Source: Marinobacter adhaerens HP15 (GTDB lineage Bacteria > Pseudomonadota > Gammaproteobacteria > Pseudomonadales > Oleiphilaceae). Taken from it: a stretch of DNA of 64,000 nt. This document shows, in pieces, positions 1-8,134 of the stretch; position 1 is the first letter of the stretch; each line of letters starts with the position of its first letter. The DNA is taken from contig NC_017506.1 in the NCBI RefSeq assembly GCF_000166295.1, positions 3,658,001-3,722,000 on the forward strand, read 5' to 3'. A program made the position numbers and the translations under genes. Under the pieces are notes generated by a model. It was not told the DNA's origin, ran no database searches, and saw only the letters and a list, made by a program, of their open reading frames with translations.

Positions 1-217
1 TTCCGTCCGGGAACAGTCCGGATGCCCTAACCAGGCCAACCCGGCCGAAACTCAGATACTCCGCATTCAGCTCCAGGTCGCTGAAGCCATACAGATAATC
101 AGAGATCGCGAGCGCCCGTTCATTGATCTGATGTTCCAGATATCGCTGCTGTTGCTGGAAATGTTGAGGCTTGATAAACAGGCCATCACTCCAGACGACT
201 CGATTGATTACCGCCAT
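1..217 (-). CDS. tssK: TssK, type VI secretion baseplate protein (5' part only)
   Basis: Reading the minus strand from the ATG at 217 gives 72 codons that run off the left edge. The N-terminus has MAVINRVVWSDGLFIKPQHF, the conserved TssK opening (a V-x-W-x-[DE]-G-[LM] stretch followed by PQHFQQQ). TssK is the baseplate component that connects the wedge complex to the TssJLM membrane complex. The start codon overlaps the tssJ stop by one base (TGATG), so translation is coupled. It is the last gene of the secretion operon visible here; tssL and tssM would be expected beyond the edge. Confidence 0.9.
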   Translation of the reverse strand, partial: MAVINRVVWSDGLFIKPQHFQQQQRYLEHQINERALAISDYLYGFSDLELNAEYLSFGRVGLVRASGLFPDG

Positions 218-750
218 CAGGTGTCATCCGAATGCTTGAGTTGAACTTCCCGCTCCCGCAGGTTCACCAGCAGGTTGTAGCGGCCGCCGATTGGATCCAC
301 CTTCACCACCTTCTTCCACTGGGACAGGTTGGGGTAGGCGTAAAACGCGATCACGCCGATAAATCGGGTGTCCTCGCCAATCTCGAAGGGTTCGATGAAC
401 TTGAACTGGCCTGGCACCAGGGAGTAATCGCTGTGGTCCACATAGTTCTGGCCCAGTGACGACTCGAGGTCACTCAGTAGCTGGTCGAAATCCCCGGCCA
501 TCAATAGTGAGCTGTCGCGCATCTCGATGATCTGAAACGCAATGGGCGTGGGTGCCAGGGATTCATTCGGGTTTACATCCGGTTCGGCCACCATGGTCAG
601 ACCTACCCGGCTAGGCAGATCCTCCGGGTACCCCACCGGGATATCCGGGTCCCAGAGCACTTTTGCGGTTTTGGTGACGGCGTTATAGGGCGTGCTGCAT
701 CCGGCAAGCACGAATACGACGGCCAGCAAACTCCATTTGCAGGTCTTCAC
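217..750 (-). CDS. tssJ: TssJ, type VI secretion outer-membrane lipoprotein
   Basis: The 177-aa product starts at a GTG (750) with an AGGGAG Shine-Dalgarno eight bases upstream. The open frame extends further upstream, but only inside tagH. Residues 1-17 are a lipoprotein signal and the lipobox is L15-A16-G17-C18. The mature part has the TssJ (VasD/SciN) character: a beta-sandwich with the D-x-N-x-N-x-S-x-P region around residues 56-66. TssJ anchors the T6SS membrane complex in the outer membrane through its contact with TssM. It overlaps the end of tagH by four bases and the start of tssK by one, as expected inside the operon. Confidence 0.88.
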   Translation of the reverse strand: MKTCKWSLLAVVFVLAGCSTPYNAVTKTAKVLWDPDIPVGYPEDLPSRVGLTMVAEPDVNPNESLAPTPIAFQIIEMRDSSLLMAGDFDQLLSDLESSLGQNYVDHSDYSLVPGQFKFIEPFEIGEDTRFIGVIAFYAYPNLSQWKKVVKVDPIGGRYNLLVNLREREVQLKHSDDT

Positions 751-2063
751 AACGGGTTCTCCCTCTGTAGTTGGCGCAGGTTCTGGTCGTAAGCCTGTTC
801 GAACACTTCCTGGAACAGACGCTCGAATCCCTGCTGACGACTGGATTTCAACTCTCGGTAATAATGCTGGTACATATCCCATGCCCAGCGTCCCTCGTCC
901 TCGTTCTGGCGCAGTCCCCGGCGGTAACCATGGAAACGACGCAGCAAGGCCTCGGGCGAAAAGGCATGCAGGATGGCCTCCAATGCCTCGCTGATGGCCT
1001 CACGGGTTGCCTGCTGGTGATGATTCAGGCTCTGCAGACTCTCCCGCACCGCCGCCGGCGCCGACAGGTGAACCGGGCTACGATGGCTGGCGAACAGGGT
1101 CTGCACCGTATCCTCATAACCCTCACCCAACCGCAGTGGATTATCCTCGATGGGTTGCAGGCGGGTTCGCAGCGCCTGATGCCTGCTGTCTTCTCCCTGA
1201 TGCAGGGCCAACAGGCCTTCCACGGTCGACTTCAGTGTTTGCCCTACTTCCTCCAGGAACAGACGCATCTCGTCGCTGTCGGCAAAGTCCAGCCCGACTT
1301 CCATACCCCGCAACAGGGGGGCACCACTGATGTGCTTGCTGCTCTGATCGGAAACCTCCCTGCGATCAGCGCTCTCTGAAATCTCAGACATCCTGTCTTT
1401 CTCTCCTTTGCGAACTGGCAGGCCCATCGCTACGTCGCGGTTTTCACGGTACTCATCCGAAACCTGCCTTTCGGCGGCGCGCCAGGAGGTCTCGCTGACC
1501 ATCAGCGCGTCAGCATCCGACTTCTGTTGGTCCGGCTGTAGGTTCCAGGGTGCCAATGGGTCATCACTGACTGCCTCCCCGGCTACCGCGCCAAAATTCT
1601 GCAGCGGCTCTGGGTTCTCAGTCTGGCTGGTTAAGTACTCGGCCCGCATCAGCGGCCCTTCATCGACATCAATCAGTTGCCGGGCCTGATCTGCTTCACC
1701 TCTCTCAAGCAACGGTTCACTTACAACCTCGGCCAACTCCGCACGAAGTTGATAGCGACCAATACTGATGGTATCGCCATGATTCAGTCGTGCCCGACGG
1801 CCCCGACCCACCGGCTGACTTGCGCTATTGATGTAGGTCCGGCCACTGCGATCAATCAGGCAGAAGCCGCCGTCCAGAAAACGGATCTCCGCGTGGCCGG
1901 GAACCGCACCCGTTCGGTGGGACGATAACCGCCAGGTATCACTGGCTGCTGTACCGATAGAGCCGCCACGAACACTGAAGCAGTGGTCGATGGTTGCCCC
2001 GCCGCCAGCAACAGTCGGATTGGTGACTGTCAGTTTGAGTCCCACAGCCTGTTGTCCATCCAT
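747..2063 (-). CDS. tagH: TagH-type FHA-domain protein of the type VI system
   Basis: The 438-aa protein carries an N-terminal forkhead-associated domain (about residues 1-95, with GGSIGT, the S-H-R phosphothreonine-pocket motif and NGD-like N-H-G-D), a low-complexity linker, and a helical C-terminal T6SS-FHA domain (about 260-430, including the L-L-R-R-F segment). FHA proteins of this class bind phosphothreonine and tie the machine to PpkA/PppA-type post-translational control. No kinase or phosphatase is visible in the window. I chose the ATG at 2063 because AGGGAAG lies upstream. A GTG at 2087 that overlaps the tssG stop (GTGA) is an alternative start. Confidence 0.85.
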   Translation of the reverse strand: MDGQQAVGLKLTVTNPTVAGGGATIDHCFSVRGGSIGTAASDTWRLSSHRTGAVPGHAEIRFLDGGFCLIDRSGRTYINSASQPVGRGRRARLNHGDTISIGRYQLRAELAEVVSEPLLERGEADQARQLIDVDEGPLMRAEYLTSQTENPEPLQNFGAVAGEAVSDDPLAPWNLQPDQQKSDADALMVSETSWRAAERQVSDEYRENRDVAMGLPVRKGEKDRMSEISESADRREVSDQSSKHISGAPLLRGMEVGLDFADSDEMRLFLEEVGQTLKSTVEGLLALHQGEDSRHQALRTRLQPIEDNPLRLGEGYEDTVQTLFASHRSPVHLSAPAAVRESLQSLNHHQQATREAISEALEAILHAFSPEALLRRFHGYRRGLRQNEDEGRWAWDMYQHYYRELKSSRQQGFERLFQEVFEQAYDQNLRQLQRENPL

Positions 2064-2083
2064 GAATATCTTCCCTGCCGGAT

Positions 2084-3100
2084 TCACCGGCGAATCTGGA
2101 TCCGGACCGCCGGTCGGCGCCTGGCCTTTTCCGGGGTCACGAAGGAATTCCAGCCCAGCCGCACATCTTCTCCCAGCTCCATGGGACGGATGTCTTTTGG
2201 ACGCATTTGAAGCTCCAGGTCGTACGCCAGCTGCTCCCGTGTGGTGAACTCAACGAGCTTGACCAGGCGTTGGTGGTCCTGGCCATTAGGCAGGAAATCC
2301 GCAAAGCGCTGTCGGCTGAGATTTCGCAACCGGAGCACGAATTTACCACTGCGATCCCGAATGGCCGATCCCACCAGTGTGTCGCTGCCCAGACAGGCGT
2401 TAGCCTGGCCCAGTCGGGTCTGCTGATCATCGGCGATGGCCACCTTGCGCAGGACCCACTGTTCAATACTGACATCATCCAGATCGAAGCAATGGGCAAC
2501 GATGCCGCTCACCACCTCAGGCGACCGGCTACGACCGGCCATCAGGCCGGAATAGGCCAGCATCTTGGACCAGTTCACCGGTGTCGCCTCCCGCAACCGG
2601 CTGTCGCCCAGACCTATCAGGGCAAAGATCAGCTCTGAAAAGCCGTCCGAGGCACCGGGTTGAAACCGAACGTAGTAGCGATACTTGCGCCATGCCCGGT
2701 GGAACAGCGTGACCAGGCGATGATTGAAAAAATCAAGAAAATGCCGCCGGATGCCCAGATTCTGCCCCGCTTCCCAGGCCAGGTCTTCAAGGTAATAGCC
2801 CGGCAACGGCGACTGTGAGCCGTGCAATCCCAGAAAGCTGACTTCCATCTGATACGGGGCGTGCTCGTGCTCCGGCGACAGCGCCGAAACCACATCGCTA
2901 CCGGGAAACCCCAGCCCCGCAGAGGCAGAAAACCGGATCCTTTCCTGGCGGGGTTGATCGTCGCTGTTTCGCTCCAGGTCATCCCCGTGGTGCCGGTGAA
3001 TAAGGTCCACCAGCTGGAAAAAACTGTATCGCCGCGCATTGCCCAGAACGGGTTGCAGCTCGGCTACATCAGCGGCTGCTGACCTTGCTGTAACGTCCAT
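2084..3100 (-). CDS. tssG: TssG, type VI secretion baseplate wedge protein
   Basis: This 338-aa protein matches TssG (ImpH/VasB). It has an early R-Y-S-F-F-Q-L-V segment, an F-L-G-L-x-G-x-x-S-P-L-P-x-Y-Y motif near residues 90-105, the H-R-A-W-R-K-Y-R-Y region, and a C-terminal R-L-G-W-N-S-F-V segment. Two TssG, TssF and TssE together build one wedge of the baseplate. It starts at an ATG that lies 37 bases inside the end of tssF, and its stop overlaps the upstream GTG candidate of tagH, so the three genes are translationally linked. Confidence 0.92.
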   Translation of the reverse strand: MDVTARSAAADVAELQPVLGNARRYSFFQLVDLIHRHHGDDLERNSDDQPRQERIRFSASAGLGFPGSDVVSALSPEHEHAPYQMEVSFLGLHGSQSPLPGYYLEDLAWEAGQNLGIRRHFLDFFNHRLVTLFHRAWRKYRYYVRFQPGASDGFSELIFALIGLGDSRLREATPVNWSKMLAYSGLMAGRSRSPEVVSGIVAHCFDLDDVSIEQWVLRKVAIADDQQTRLGQANACLGSDTLVGSAIRDRSGKFVLRLRNLSRQRFADFLPNGQDHQRLVKLVEFTTREQLAYDLELQMRPKDIRPMELGEDVRLGWNSFVTPEKARRRPAVRIQIRR

Positions 3101-4836
3101 GTGTACCGTTCCTGGTTATCGGTGTTCACCACTTCCAGTTGGTGAAATGCGTTGATACTGGCGTAAAGAGCAAAGAACTGGCTGAGTACCGTGCCGAACA
3201 GGTAAAGATCACCCTCCGATGCAAAGGCCTGCTGCTCCAGTTTCAATACCGAGCGAATCCCCCGCACCGGCAGGCCTTTGACCATCCGGTCAACCGGAGC
3301 CGTCTCGATACAGGTAATACCAGCAAGACGCTTCTGTGATACCCGCTCCGCCTGACGGTCCACCAGAGCCCGGAAATCATAAACTCGAAGCACCGTGCGC
3401 AGAGCATCCACGTCCAGCATGGACAGGTAATTGAGTGACAGATTCGAGATCAGCGTCCACAAAAGGCTGCCATCCAGGGTTGGCCGCAGGGTCGCCGTGG
3501 GCCGGGTAATGTTGCTGAAGGCGGCAAACGCCGGCGTGCTCTCGGTCGCCATGCAGATTTCGCCTACCGCCAGTTGGCTGGGCAAGTGGCGGTTGGTGCA
3601 GGTGAGGGTCAGGGAAACCGCTTCCTGCCGGCTCAGGCACTCCGACTCGTCGCCCCGGACAAACGACATATAATGATCAAAGCCGTCCCCGCGCACGCTA
3701 TCCCGGGCCCGGACCCGATAGTACAGGGCGGTCCGTCCTCGATCCCGCTCCACCTCATGCTGGAAACTCTCAAAGGGCGTGTAGATGCGGGGCTCACCGC
3801 GCCCGGACCGTCCCTCCAGCCAGCCTTCCACCTGCTCAATGCTGAACACCTCGTAGTGATCCGGCGAGCGGCTGGAAGGCGAAATCCGGTATTCGGTCTG
3901 GCGACCGTTCAGGTCCACCGGCTCACCTTCGTGGGTAAACAGGTTCACCGCCGGGGTACAATAGAGCTGGAAATTGTCCTCCCGCACTTTTGCATCCGGT
4001 GGCAATATCCGGCTGAAATGGAAACGCAGGCTGATTTCGTCGGCCTGCAGCGCTGGCAGCCGACGCCCGAGTCCGAGAATATCCACAAAACGGAAGGCCT
4101 CCGGGAAACTGAGATACTCCTGCAGAATGCGGTAACCGGGGTAGGCGTTCTTGGGATACGGCAACAGGGCCTCTTCGTTGCCAAAACCGACCGGCCGCAA
4201 AAGCGAGGCAGGCAGGCGGTAAACAGCGTCGCCCACCACCAGATCGATGCGTTTCAGATAGTGGTTCAACCAGAGAAAAAGGGTTTCGGCGACATGGCTC
4301 TCGCCGCCCAGATAAAAGCGCAGGCTGTCCATGCCCAGTGACGACAGGGGCTGATCGGTGTGCAGTGCCAGGTCCACGGTCACTGAGGACACTTCCCGTG
4401 AGTGCTCTGCATGGGCCGCGGCAACGCTCACAGGAAATACATCCACCGCCCGGCAAGTGCGGAACCGACACTGGGTCTGGCGATTCGCATCGCCCAGGGG
4501 ACGGCTCTTGATCTCGGTATGACGCTCTACTCTCTGGCGTTCACTGATTGCATGCAACTGCGGATCGAAGCGCATGATCGTGCAACTGGGTACCGGCCGC
4601 AGATAATTCGGCCACAACATGTTCAGCAGCGAGTGCGTGATCTCCGGAAACTCGTCCTCAACCTTTTCCCGCAGTTTGCCGGTCAGGAAAGCGAAGCCTT
4701 CCAGCAGCCGCTCCACATCCGGATCGGTACTCTGCTCTGAGAGGAACCGCGTCAGCTGTGGATGGGCATCTGCGAATTCCCGGCCCTGAAGCCTGAGAAA
4801 ACTTAACTCGTCTCTGTAGAACCGATTTAACCTCAT
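3064..4836 (-). CDS. tssF: TssF, type VI secretion baseplate wedge protein
   Basis: At 590 aa this is typical TssF (ImpG/VasA) length. The N-terminus M-R-L-N-R-F-Y-R-D-E-L-S-F-L-R and the stretch P-D-V-E-R-L-L-E-G-F-A-F-L-T are diagnostic, as is the L-W-P-N-Y-L-R-P-V-P-S motif near residue 85. TssF pairs with TssG in the wedge that surrounds the hub. Its ATG overlaps the TGA of a 27-codon ORF (ATGA). It is separated from tssE by 146 bases, an unusually large gap in this operon. Confidence 0.93.
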   Translation of the reverse strand: MRLNRFYRDELSFLRLQGREFADAHPQLTRFLSEQSTDPDVERLLEGFAFLTGKLREKVEDEFPEITHSLLNMLWPNYLRPVPSCTIMRFDPQLHAISERQRVERHTEIKSRPLGDANRQTQCRFRTCRAVDVFPVSVAAAHAEHSREVSSVTVDLALHTDQPLSSLGMDSLRFYLGGESHVAETLFLWLNHYLKRIDLVVGDAVYRLPASLLRPVGFGNEEALLPYPKNAYPGYRILQEYLSFPEAFRFVDILGLGRRLPALQADEISLRFHFSRILPPDAKVREDNFQLYCTPAVNLFTHEGEPVDLNGRQTEYRISPSSRSPDHYEVFSIEQVEGWLEGRSGRGEPRIYTPFESFQHEVERDRGRTALYYRVRARDSVRGDGFDHYMSFVRGDESECLSRQEAVSLTLTCTNRHLPSQLAVGEICMATESTPAFAAFSNITRPTATLRPTLDGSLLWTLISNLSLNYLSMLDVDALRTVLRVYDFRALVDRQAERVSQKRLAGITCIETAPVDRMVKGLPVRGIRSVLKLEQQAFASEGDLYLFGTVLSQFFALYASINAFHQLEVVNTDNQERYTWTLQQGQQPLM

Positions 4837-4916
4837 ACTGCTACCGCATCCTTGGGAGTATGAGACGGTCGGTACACTTTTCTTCCGGGAAAAAACAAGT
4901 CGCTACGCTCAGACAT
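4833..4916 (-). CDS. Possible 27-aa peptide coupled to tssF
   Basis: In the gap between tssE and tssF, an ATG at 4916 is preceded by AGGGA five bases upstream. It opens a 27-codon frame beginning MSERSDLFFPGRKVY and ending in PKDAVAV. Its TGA shares four bases with the tssF start (ATGA), the arrangement of a translationally coupled gene. I recognise no family. It could be a leader peptide that delivers ribosomes to tssF or a small T6SS accessory, or the frame could be fortuitous. A GGGAAAAAA/TTTTTTCCC inverted repeat overlaps its ribosome binding site and 5' half. Confidence 0.35.
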   Translation of the reverse strand: MSERSDLFFPGRKVYRPSHTPKDAVAV

Positions 4917-4925
4917 TTTTTTCCC
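4887..4925. repeat. Intercistronic inverted repeat before tssF
   Basis: GGGAAAAAA at 4887-4895 pairs with TTTTTTCCC at 4917-4925 around a 21-base loop. In the operon's mRNA this hairpin would cover the Shine-Dalgarno of the 27-codon ORF and could modulate translation or mRNA stability between tssE and tssF. The stem is mostly A-U, so it is not a strong terminator. Confidence 0.4.
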
Positions 4926-4982
4926 TGCAGAAAAGCATCCCCACCGTCTCCTGCCATCCTTGGTGTTTGCTTATCCGTTTCG

Positions 4983-5423
4983 TTACACCACCTGGTAGTA
5001 ACGTTTGTCATCCAATACCAAATCTATGGTTGTTTTGTCGTCTTTCGAACCGACGTTCAGATAGACCGTCACCTGAAACCGCAGCTGTAACGGATCAGGG
5101 CCCTGGGGCAAATTAACGACATCCACCCGCTTCACCCTGGGCTCGAACTTCTCGATGCACTGCCGGATCGCGCCACGAATCTGGACGCTCAGATCGTGGG
5201 TGCCGAGCGTGGCGTCGTTGAAGTCCAGCAGGCCCAGATCCGGTACGCTGGCACTGTTGCCCGGGTGGGCATTCAGCAGCCGAACCAGGTGGCGCTTGAT
5301 CGATTCAACAACGCGGGTCACGTCTCCCGTACTCTGGCCAGCCGGTTCAGCAGCCTGCTCGAGTCTCTCGAACAGGCTGCCGCTGCTGGCCTGCGATCCG
5401 TCGCTGGCCGGGTGCTGGAACAC
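4983..5423 (-). CDS. tssE: TssE, gp25-like type VI baseplate protein
   Basis: The 146-aa protein has the gp25/TssE fold signature. It contains S-I-K-R-H-L-V-R-L-L-N-A-H-P-G at about 42-56, which includes the R-L-L-N-[TA]-x-x-G motif, then P-D-L-G-L-L-D-F and a central E-P-R-[VL] element, here F-E-P-R-V-K-R-V. TssE sits at the wedge-sheath junction and nucleates sheath assembly. The start is a GTG at 5423 with AAGGA seven to eight bases upstream, four bases after the tssC stop. Confidence 0.9.
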   Translation of the reverse strand: MFQHPASDGSQASSGSLFERLEQAAEPAGQSTGDVTRVVESIKRHLVRLLNAHPGNSASVPDLGLLDFNDATLGTHDLSVQIRGAIRQCIEKFEPRVKRVDVVNLPQGPDPLQLRFQVTVYLNVGSKDDKTTIDLVLDDKRYYQVV

Positions 5424-5426
5424 GGA

Positions 5427-6908
5427 TTAATCCTTGTCCAGCCGGCCAACCAGTGACAGTTCGAAGTTAGCACCCATGTACTTGAAGTGGGGCCGAACCG
5501 CCAGGGACACCTGGTACCAGCCCGGATCACCTTCCACGTCAGAAACGGTGACCTGTGCCGCGCGCAGGGGGCGACGGCTGCGGACTTCGGCGGGCGGGTT
5601 TTCCTGGTCGGCCACGTACTGACGTATCCAGGTGTTCAGCTCCCGCTCCAGATCCTGACGTTCCTTCCAGGAGCCGATCTGCTCCCGCTGCAGGACCTTG
5701 ATGTAGTGGGCCAGGCGGTTCACGATCATCATGTAGGGCAGCTGGGTACCCAGTTTGTAGTTGGTTTCCGCTTCCTTCCCTTCCTTGGTGTTAGGGAACT
5801 GCTTGGGTTTCTGCACCGAGTTGGCGGAGAAAAACGCAGCGTTATCGCTGCCTTTACGCATGGTCAGGGCAATGAAGCCTTCGTCGGCCATTTCGTATTC
5901 ACGACGATCGGTGATCAGCACTTCGGTCGGGATCTTGGCTTCCAGTTGACCAAAGGATTCGAACAGGTGCACTGGCAGGTCCTCGACTGCACCACCGCTT
6001 TGGGGACCGATGATGTTCGGGCACCAGCGGTACTTGGCGAAGCTTTCCGTCAGGCGGGTGGCCAGCAGGTAGGCGGTATTGCCCCACAGGTAGTGCTCAT
6101 GGTCACCCGACACATCTTCTTTGTAGTTGAAGCTGCGCACCGGGTTTTCGGTGGGGTCGTAAGGCACCCGCAGCAGGAAGCGCGGCGAAGTCAGGCCCAG
6201 GTAGCGGGCATCTTCGGATTCCCGCAGGGAGCGCCACTTGGCGTATTTCGGGCCTTCGAAAACGGCCTTCAGTTCCTTGATGGCAGGTAGTTCCTGGTAG
6301 CTGTCGACGCCAAAGAACGACGGTGCCACCGAGGACAGAAACGGAGCATGGGCCATCGCTCCGACGGACGATACGTACTGCAGCAACTTCATGTCGGGTG
6401 TGGACGGGGTAAAGGCGTAGTTGCCAACAACCGCGCCGACCGGTTCACCACCGAACTGGCCATATTCCGTGGAATAGATGTGCTTGTAGAAACCGGTCTG
6501 GGTAACGTCCGGCGCGAACTCGAAGTCTTCCAGCAGCTCGGTCTTGGTGGCGTGGAGGATATCCACCTTGATGTTCTCACGGAAATCGGTGCGGTCCACC
6601 ATGAGCTTCAGGCCGCGCCAGGAAGATTCCAGCTCCTGCAGCTTGGGCGCGTGCAGGATTTCATCCATCTGGGCGCTGATCTTTCGATCCAGCTCCACCA
6701 CCATCTGGTCCACCAGGGCCTTATTCACCGGCTGACCTTTTTCATCGCTTTTCAGCAGATTGGCTATAAATGTTGCCACGCCCTTGCGAGCGACATCGTA
6801 ACCCTCATCCGCCGGCGCCATGCGGCTGTTGGCCATGACCTGGTCGAGGAGAGAGCCTTCAGTGACGGATTCGGAGGCAGCAGATTGCTGCACAGCAGTA
6901 TCAGACAT
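5427..6908 (-). CDS. tssC: TssC, large contractile sheath subunit
   Basis: The 493-aa protein is a full-length TssC (VipB/EvpB). It has L-E-S-S-W-R-G-L-K near residue 94, G-E-P-V-G-A-V-V-G-N-Y, the F-L-L-R-V-P-Y-D-P sheath core, and a C-terminal S-R-R-P-L-R-A-A-Q-V-T-V region followed by G-W-Y-Q-V. TssC forms the sheath together with TssB, and its contraction propels the Hcp tube. The start ATG has AAGGAT a few bases upstream and is 56 bases after tssB. Confidence 0.97.
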   Translation of the reverse strand: MSDTAVQQSAASESVTEGSLLDQVMANSRMAPADEGYDVARKGVATFIANLLKSDEKGQPVNKALVDQMVVELDRKISAQMDEILHAPKLQELESSWRGLKLMVDRTDFRENIKVDILHATKTELLEDFEFAPDVTQTGFYKHIYSTEYGQFGGEPVGAVVGNYAFTPSTPDMKLLQYVSSVGAMAHAPFLSSVAPSFFGVDSYQELPAIKELKAVFEGPKYAKWRSLRESEDARYLGLTSPRFLLRVPYDPTENPVRSFNYKEDVSGDHEHYLWGNTAYLLATRLTESFAKYRWCPNIIGPQSGGAVEDLPVHLFESFGQLEAKIPTEVLITDRREYEMADEGFIALTMRKGSDNAAFFSANSVQKPKQFPNTKEGKEAETNYKLGTQLPYMMIVNRLAHYIKVLQREQIGSWKERQDLERELNTWIRQYVADQENPPAEVRSRRPLRAAQVTVSDVEGDPGWYQVSLAVRPHFKYMGANFELSLVGRLDKD

Positions 6909-6964
6909 ACCACATCCTTTTAGTACGTTTTGAATTCAGTCGGAAGTTATGAGCGGGTGTTCCC

Positions 6965-7462
6965 TTACTCGTTGCTGTCTGTGGCCAATTCCAGTTCGGC
7001 CAGCAGCTTGTCCCGGGCGTCGTCGTTGTCCAGCAGTTCCTGAAGCTTGGAACGGAACGACGGTACGTTACCCAATGGGCCTTTCAGGGCCACCAGGGCT
7101 TCCCGCAGTTCAATCAGCTTGTTCAGCTCCGGAACCTGACGGGCAACGCTGTCGGGAGAGAAGTCATCAAGGGTCTGGAATTCCAGGTTTACCGGCAGTT
7201 CGTCGGCTTCCTCATCCAGCTTGTTGGTCACGGTGGTGGAAAGGGTCAGGCCGGCTTCCTTCATGACCGAACGGAAGTTGTTCTTGTCGACGGAAATGGC
7301 CTTGCGGTCTTCGATGGGGGTTTCTTCTGCGTGTCCCTTGAAATCACCAACCACGAACATCTTCAGCGGCAACTCGGTTTCTGCCTGCTGATCTCCGGTG
7401 GCGGGGACGTACTTGATATTGATGCGCTCTTTAGGCGCGACGGAACCGTCTTTTGAAGACAT
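6965..7462 (-). CDS. tssB: TssB, small contractile sheath subunit
   Basis: The 165-aa product begins MSSKDGSVAPKERINIKY, the near-universal TssB (VipA/EvpB partner) opening: G-S-V-A-P-K-E-R-[VI]-N-I. It continues with E-L-P-L-K-x-x-V-V-G-D-F, and the C-terminal helix that interlocks with TssC is present. An ATG ten codons upstream also exists, but AGGGAGC sits seven bases before 7462, which decides the start. It is the first gene of the T6SS operon. No hcp or vgrG is present in the window. Confidence 0.96.
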   Translation of the reverse strand: MSSKDGSVAPKERINIKYVPATGDQQAETELPLKMFVVGDFKGHAEETPIEDRKAISVDKNNFRSVMKEAGLTLSTTVTNKLDEEADELPVNLEFQTLDDFSPDSVARQVPELNKLIELREALVALKGPLGNVPSFRSKLQELLDNDDARDKLLAELELATDSNE

Positions 7463-7476
7463 GCGCTTGCTCCCTG

Positions 7477-7491
7477 TGCAAATCATTTGCA
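7477..7491. promoter_or_regulatory. 15-bp palindrome in the tssB leader (Fur-like 7-1-7)
   Basis: TGCAAATCATTTGCA is a perfect 7-1-7 inverted repeat just upstream of the tssB Shine-Dalgarno. Its outer TG/CA and inner AAT-N-ATT positions agree with the 7-1-7 Fur consensus, while the two bases between differ. Fur control of T6SS clusters is known in other gammaproteobacteria. Here the regulator is inferred, not shown. Confidence 0.4.
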
Positions 7492-7537
7492 ATTGTTCAA
7501 TCCCTTGTACGCACCCTCCTGGCGCGCAACGACCAAA

Positions 7538-7566
7538 ACTCTACACAGATCACTTGCCATTCTCAA
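7538..7566 (-). promoter_or_regulatory. Candidate sigma-70 promoter of the T6SS operon
   Basis: On the minus strand, TTGAGA (7566-7561) and TAGAGT (7543-7538) are separated by exactly 17 bases. They match the -35 consensus at five of six positions and the -10 at four of six. Transcription would begin near 7531, giving a leader of about 70 bases that includes the palindrome at 7477-7491. Confidence 0.4.
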
Positions 7567-7668
7567 GCAAAAACTGGCCAGCTTTCTTCGCGAATGTGCG
7601 GCCGGGCAAGCTTTTGCCAGAATACGCGGGATCTCCGATCTGTCATCACTCATAAGAAACTTCAGTCA

Positions 7669-7697
7669 ATGACGGCATTGTTGGCTGTGGCTATACT
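7669..7697 (+). promoter_or_regulatory. Candidate sigma-70 promoter of the acyl-CoA-binding protein gene
   Basis: ATGACG (7669-7674) and TATACT (7692-7697) are spaced by 17 bases, with four and five matches to the consensus hexamers. Transcription would begin near 7704, about 37 bases before the ATG at 7741. The gene is divergent from the T6SS operon. Confidence 0.5.
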
Positions 7698-7740
7698 CGC
7701 CCAACGAGCAGGATCAACACGAAACCATAAGGAGATCAAC

Positions 7741-8001
7741 ATGAGTGACCTGAAAACCCGCTTCGACGAAGCCGTGAATTACATCCAGACTGCCGAGGGC
7801 GACTTCAAACCGTCCAACGAGATGAAACTGGAGTTCTACGCGCTCTATAAGCAGGCCACCGAGGGCGATGTATCCGGCAAGCGCCCGGGCATGATGGATT
7901 TTGTCGGCCGCGCCAAGTTTGATGCCTGGGAAAAGGCCAAGGGCATGTCCAGCGATGAGGCCATGCAGAAGTACATCGACAAGCTTGAAGCCCTGAAATA
8001 A
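7741..8001 (+). CDS. Acyl-CoA-binding protein (ACBP)
   Basis: The 86-aa product is the size of a single ACBP domain. It has F-Y-A-L-Y-K-Q-A-T-E-G-D, then K-R-P-G-M-M-D-F-V-G-R-A-K-F-D-A-W and a final E-A-M-Q-K-Y-I. These supply the conserved tyrosines and lysines that hold the acyl-CoA phosphate and adenine. ACBPs carry long-chain acyl-CoA esters in the cytosol; in bacteria they are sporadic and are common in lipid- and hydrocarbon-degrading genera. AAGGAG lies seven bases before the ATG, and the gene is monocistronic with a hairpin after it. The frame continues open upstream, but no start there has comparable support. Confidence 0.93.
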   Translation: MSDLKTRFDEAVNYIQTAEGDFKPSNEMKLEFYALYKQATEGDVSGKRPGMMDFVGRAKFDAWEKAKGMSSDEAMQKYIDKLEALK

Positions 8002-8017
8002 CTGGTGTTCCAGCCCA

Positions 8018-8044
8018 GACTCTGGTCGAAAAATGACCAGAGTC
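8018..8044 (+). terminator. Hairpin after the ACBP gene
   Basis: GACTCTGGTC (8018-8027) is perfectly repeated in inverse at 8035-8044 with a seven-base A-rich loop. It follows the stop codon by 16 bases. Only a weak U-run follows (AATCTT), so the terminator is probable rather than certain. Confidence 0.45.
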
Positions 8045-8134
8045 AATCTTCCTGAATAAAGCTTTGCGCTCGTAAATGAGCTGTCATAAGATGCGCGCAA
8101 AATAACAATACCAATTCACCAGGAAGAGTTATTT

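Noticed and set aside
7567..7600. Sigma-54 promoter upstream of tssB (TGGCC...TTTTTGC)
   Set aside because: The GG and GC elements are nine bases apart instead of the required ten, and a sigma-70-like pair with 17-base spacing lies just downstream.
7453..7740. A 96-codon N-terminal extension of the acyl-CoA-binding protein
   Set aside because: ACBPs are about 86 residues; the extension covers the divergent promoter region and the AAGGAG at 7741 is ideal.
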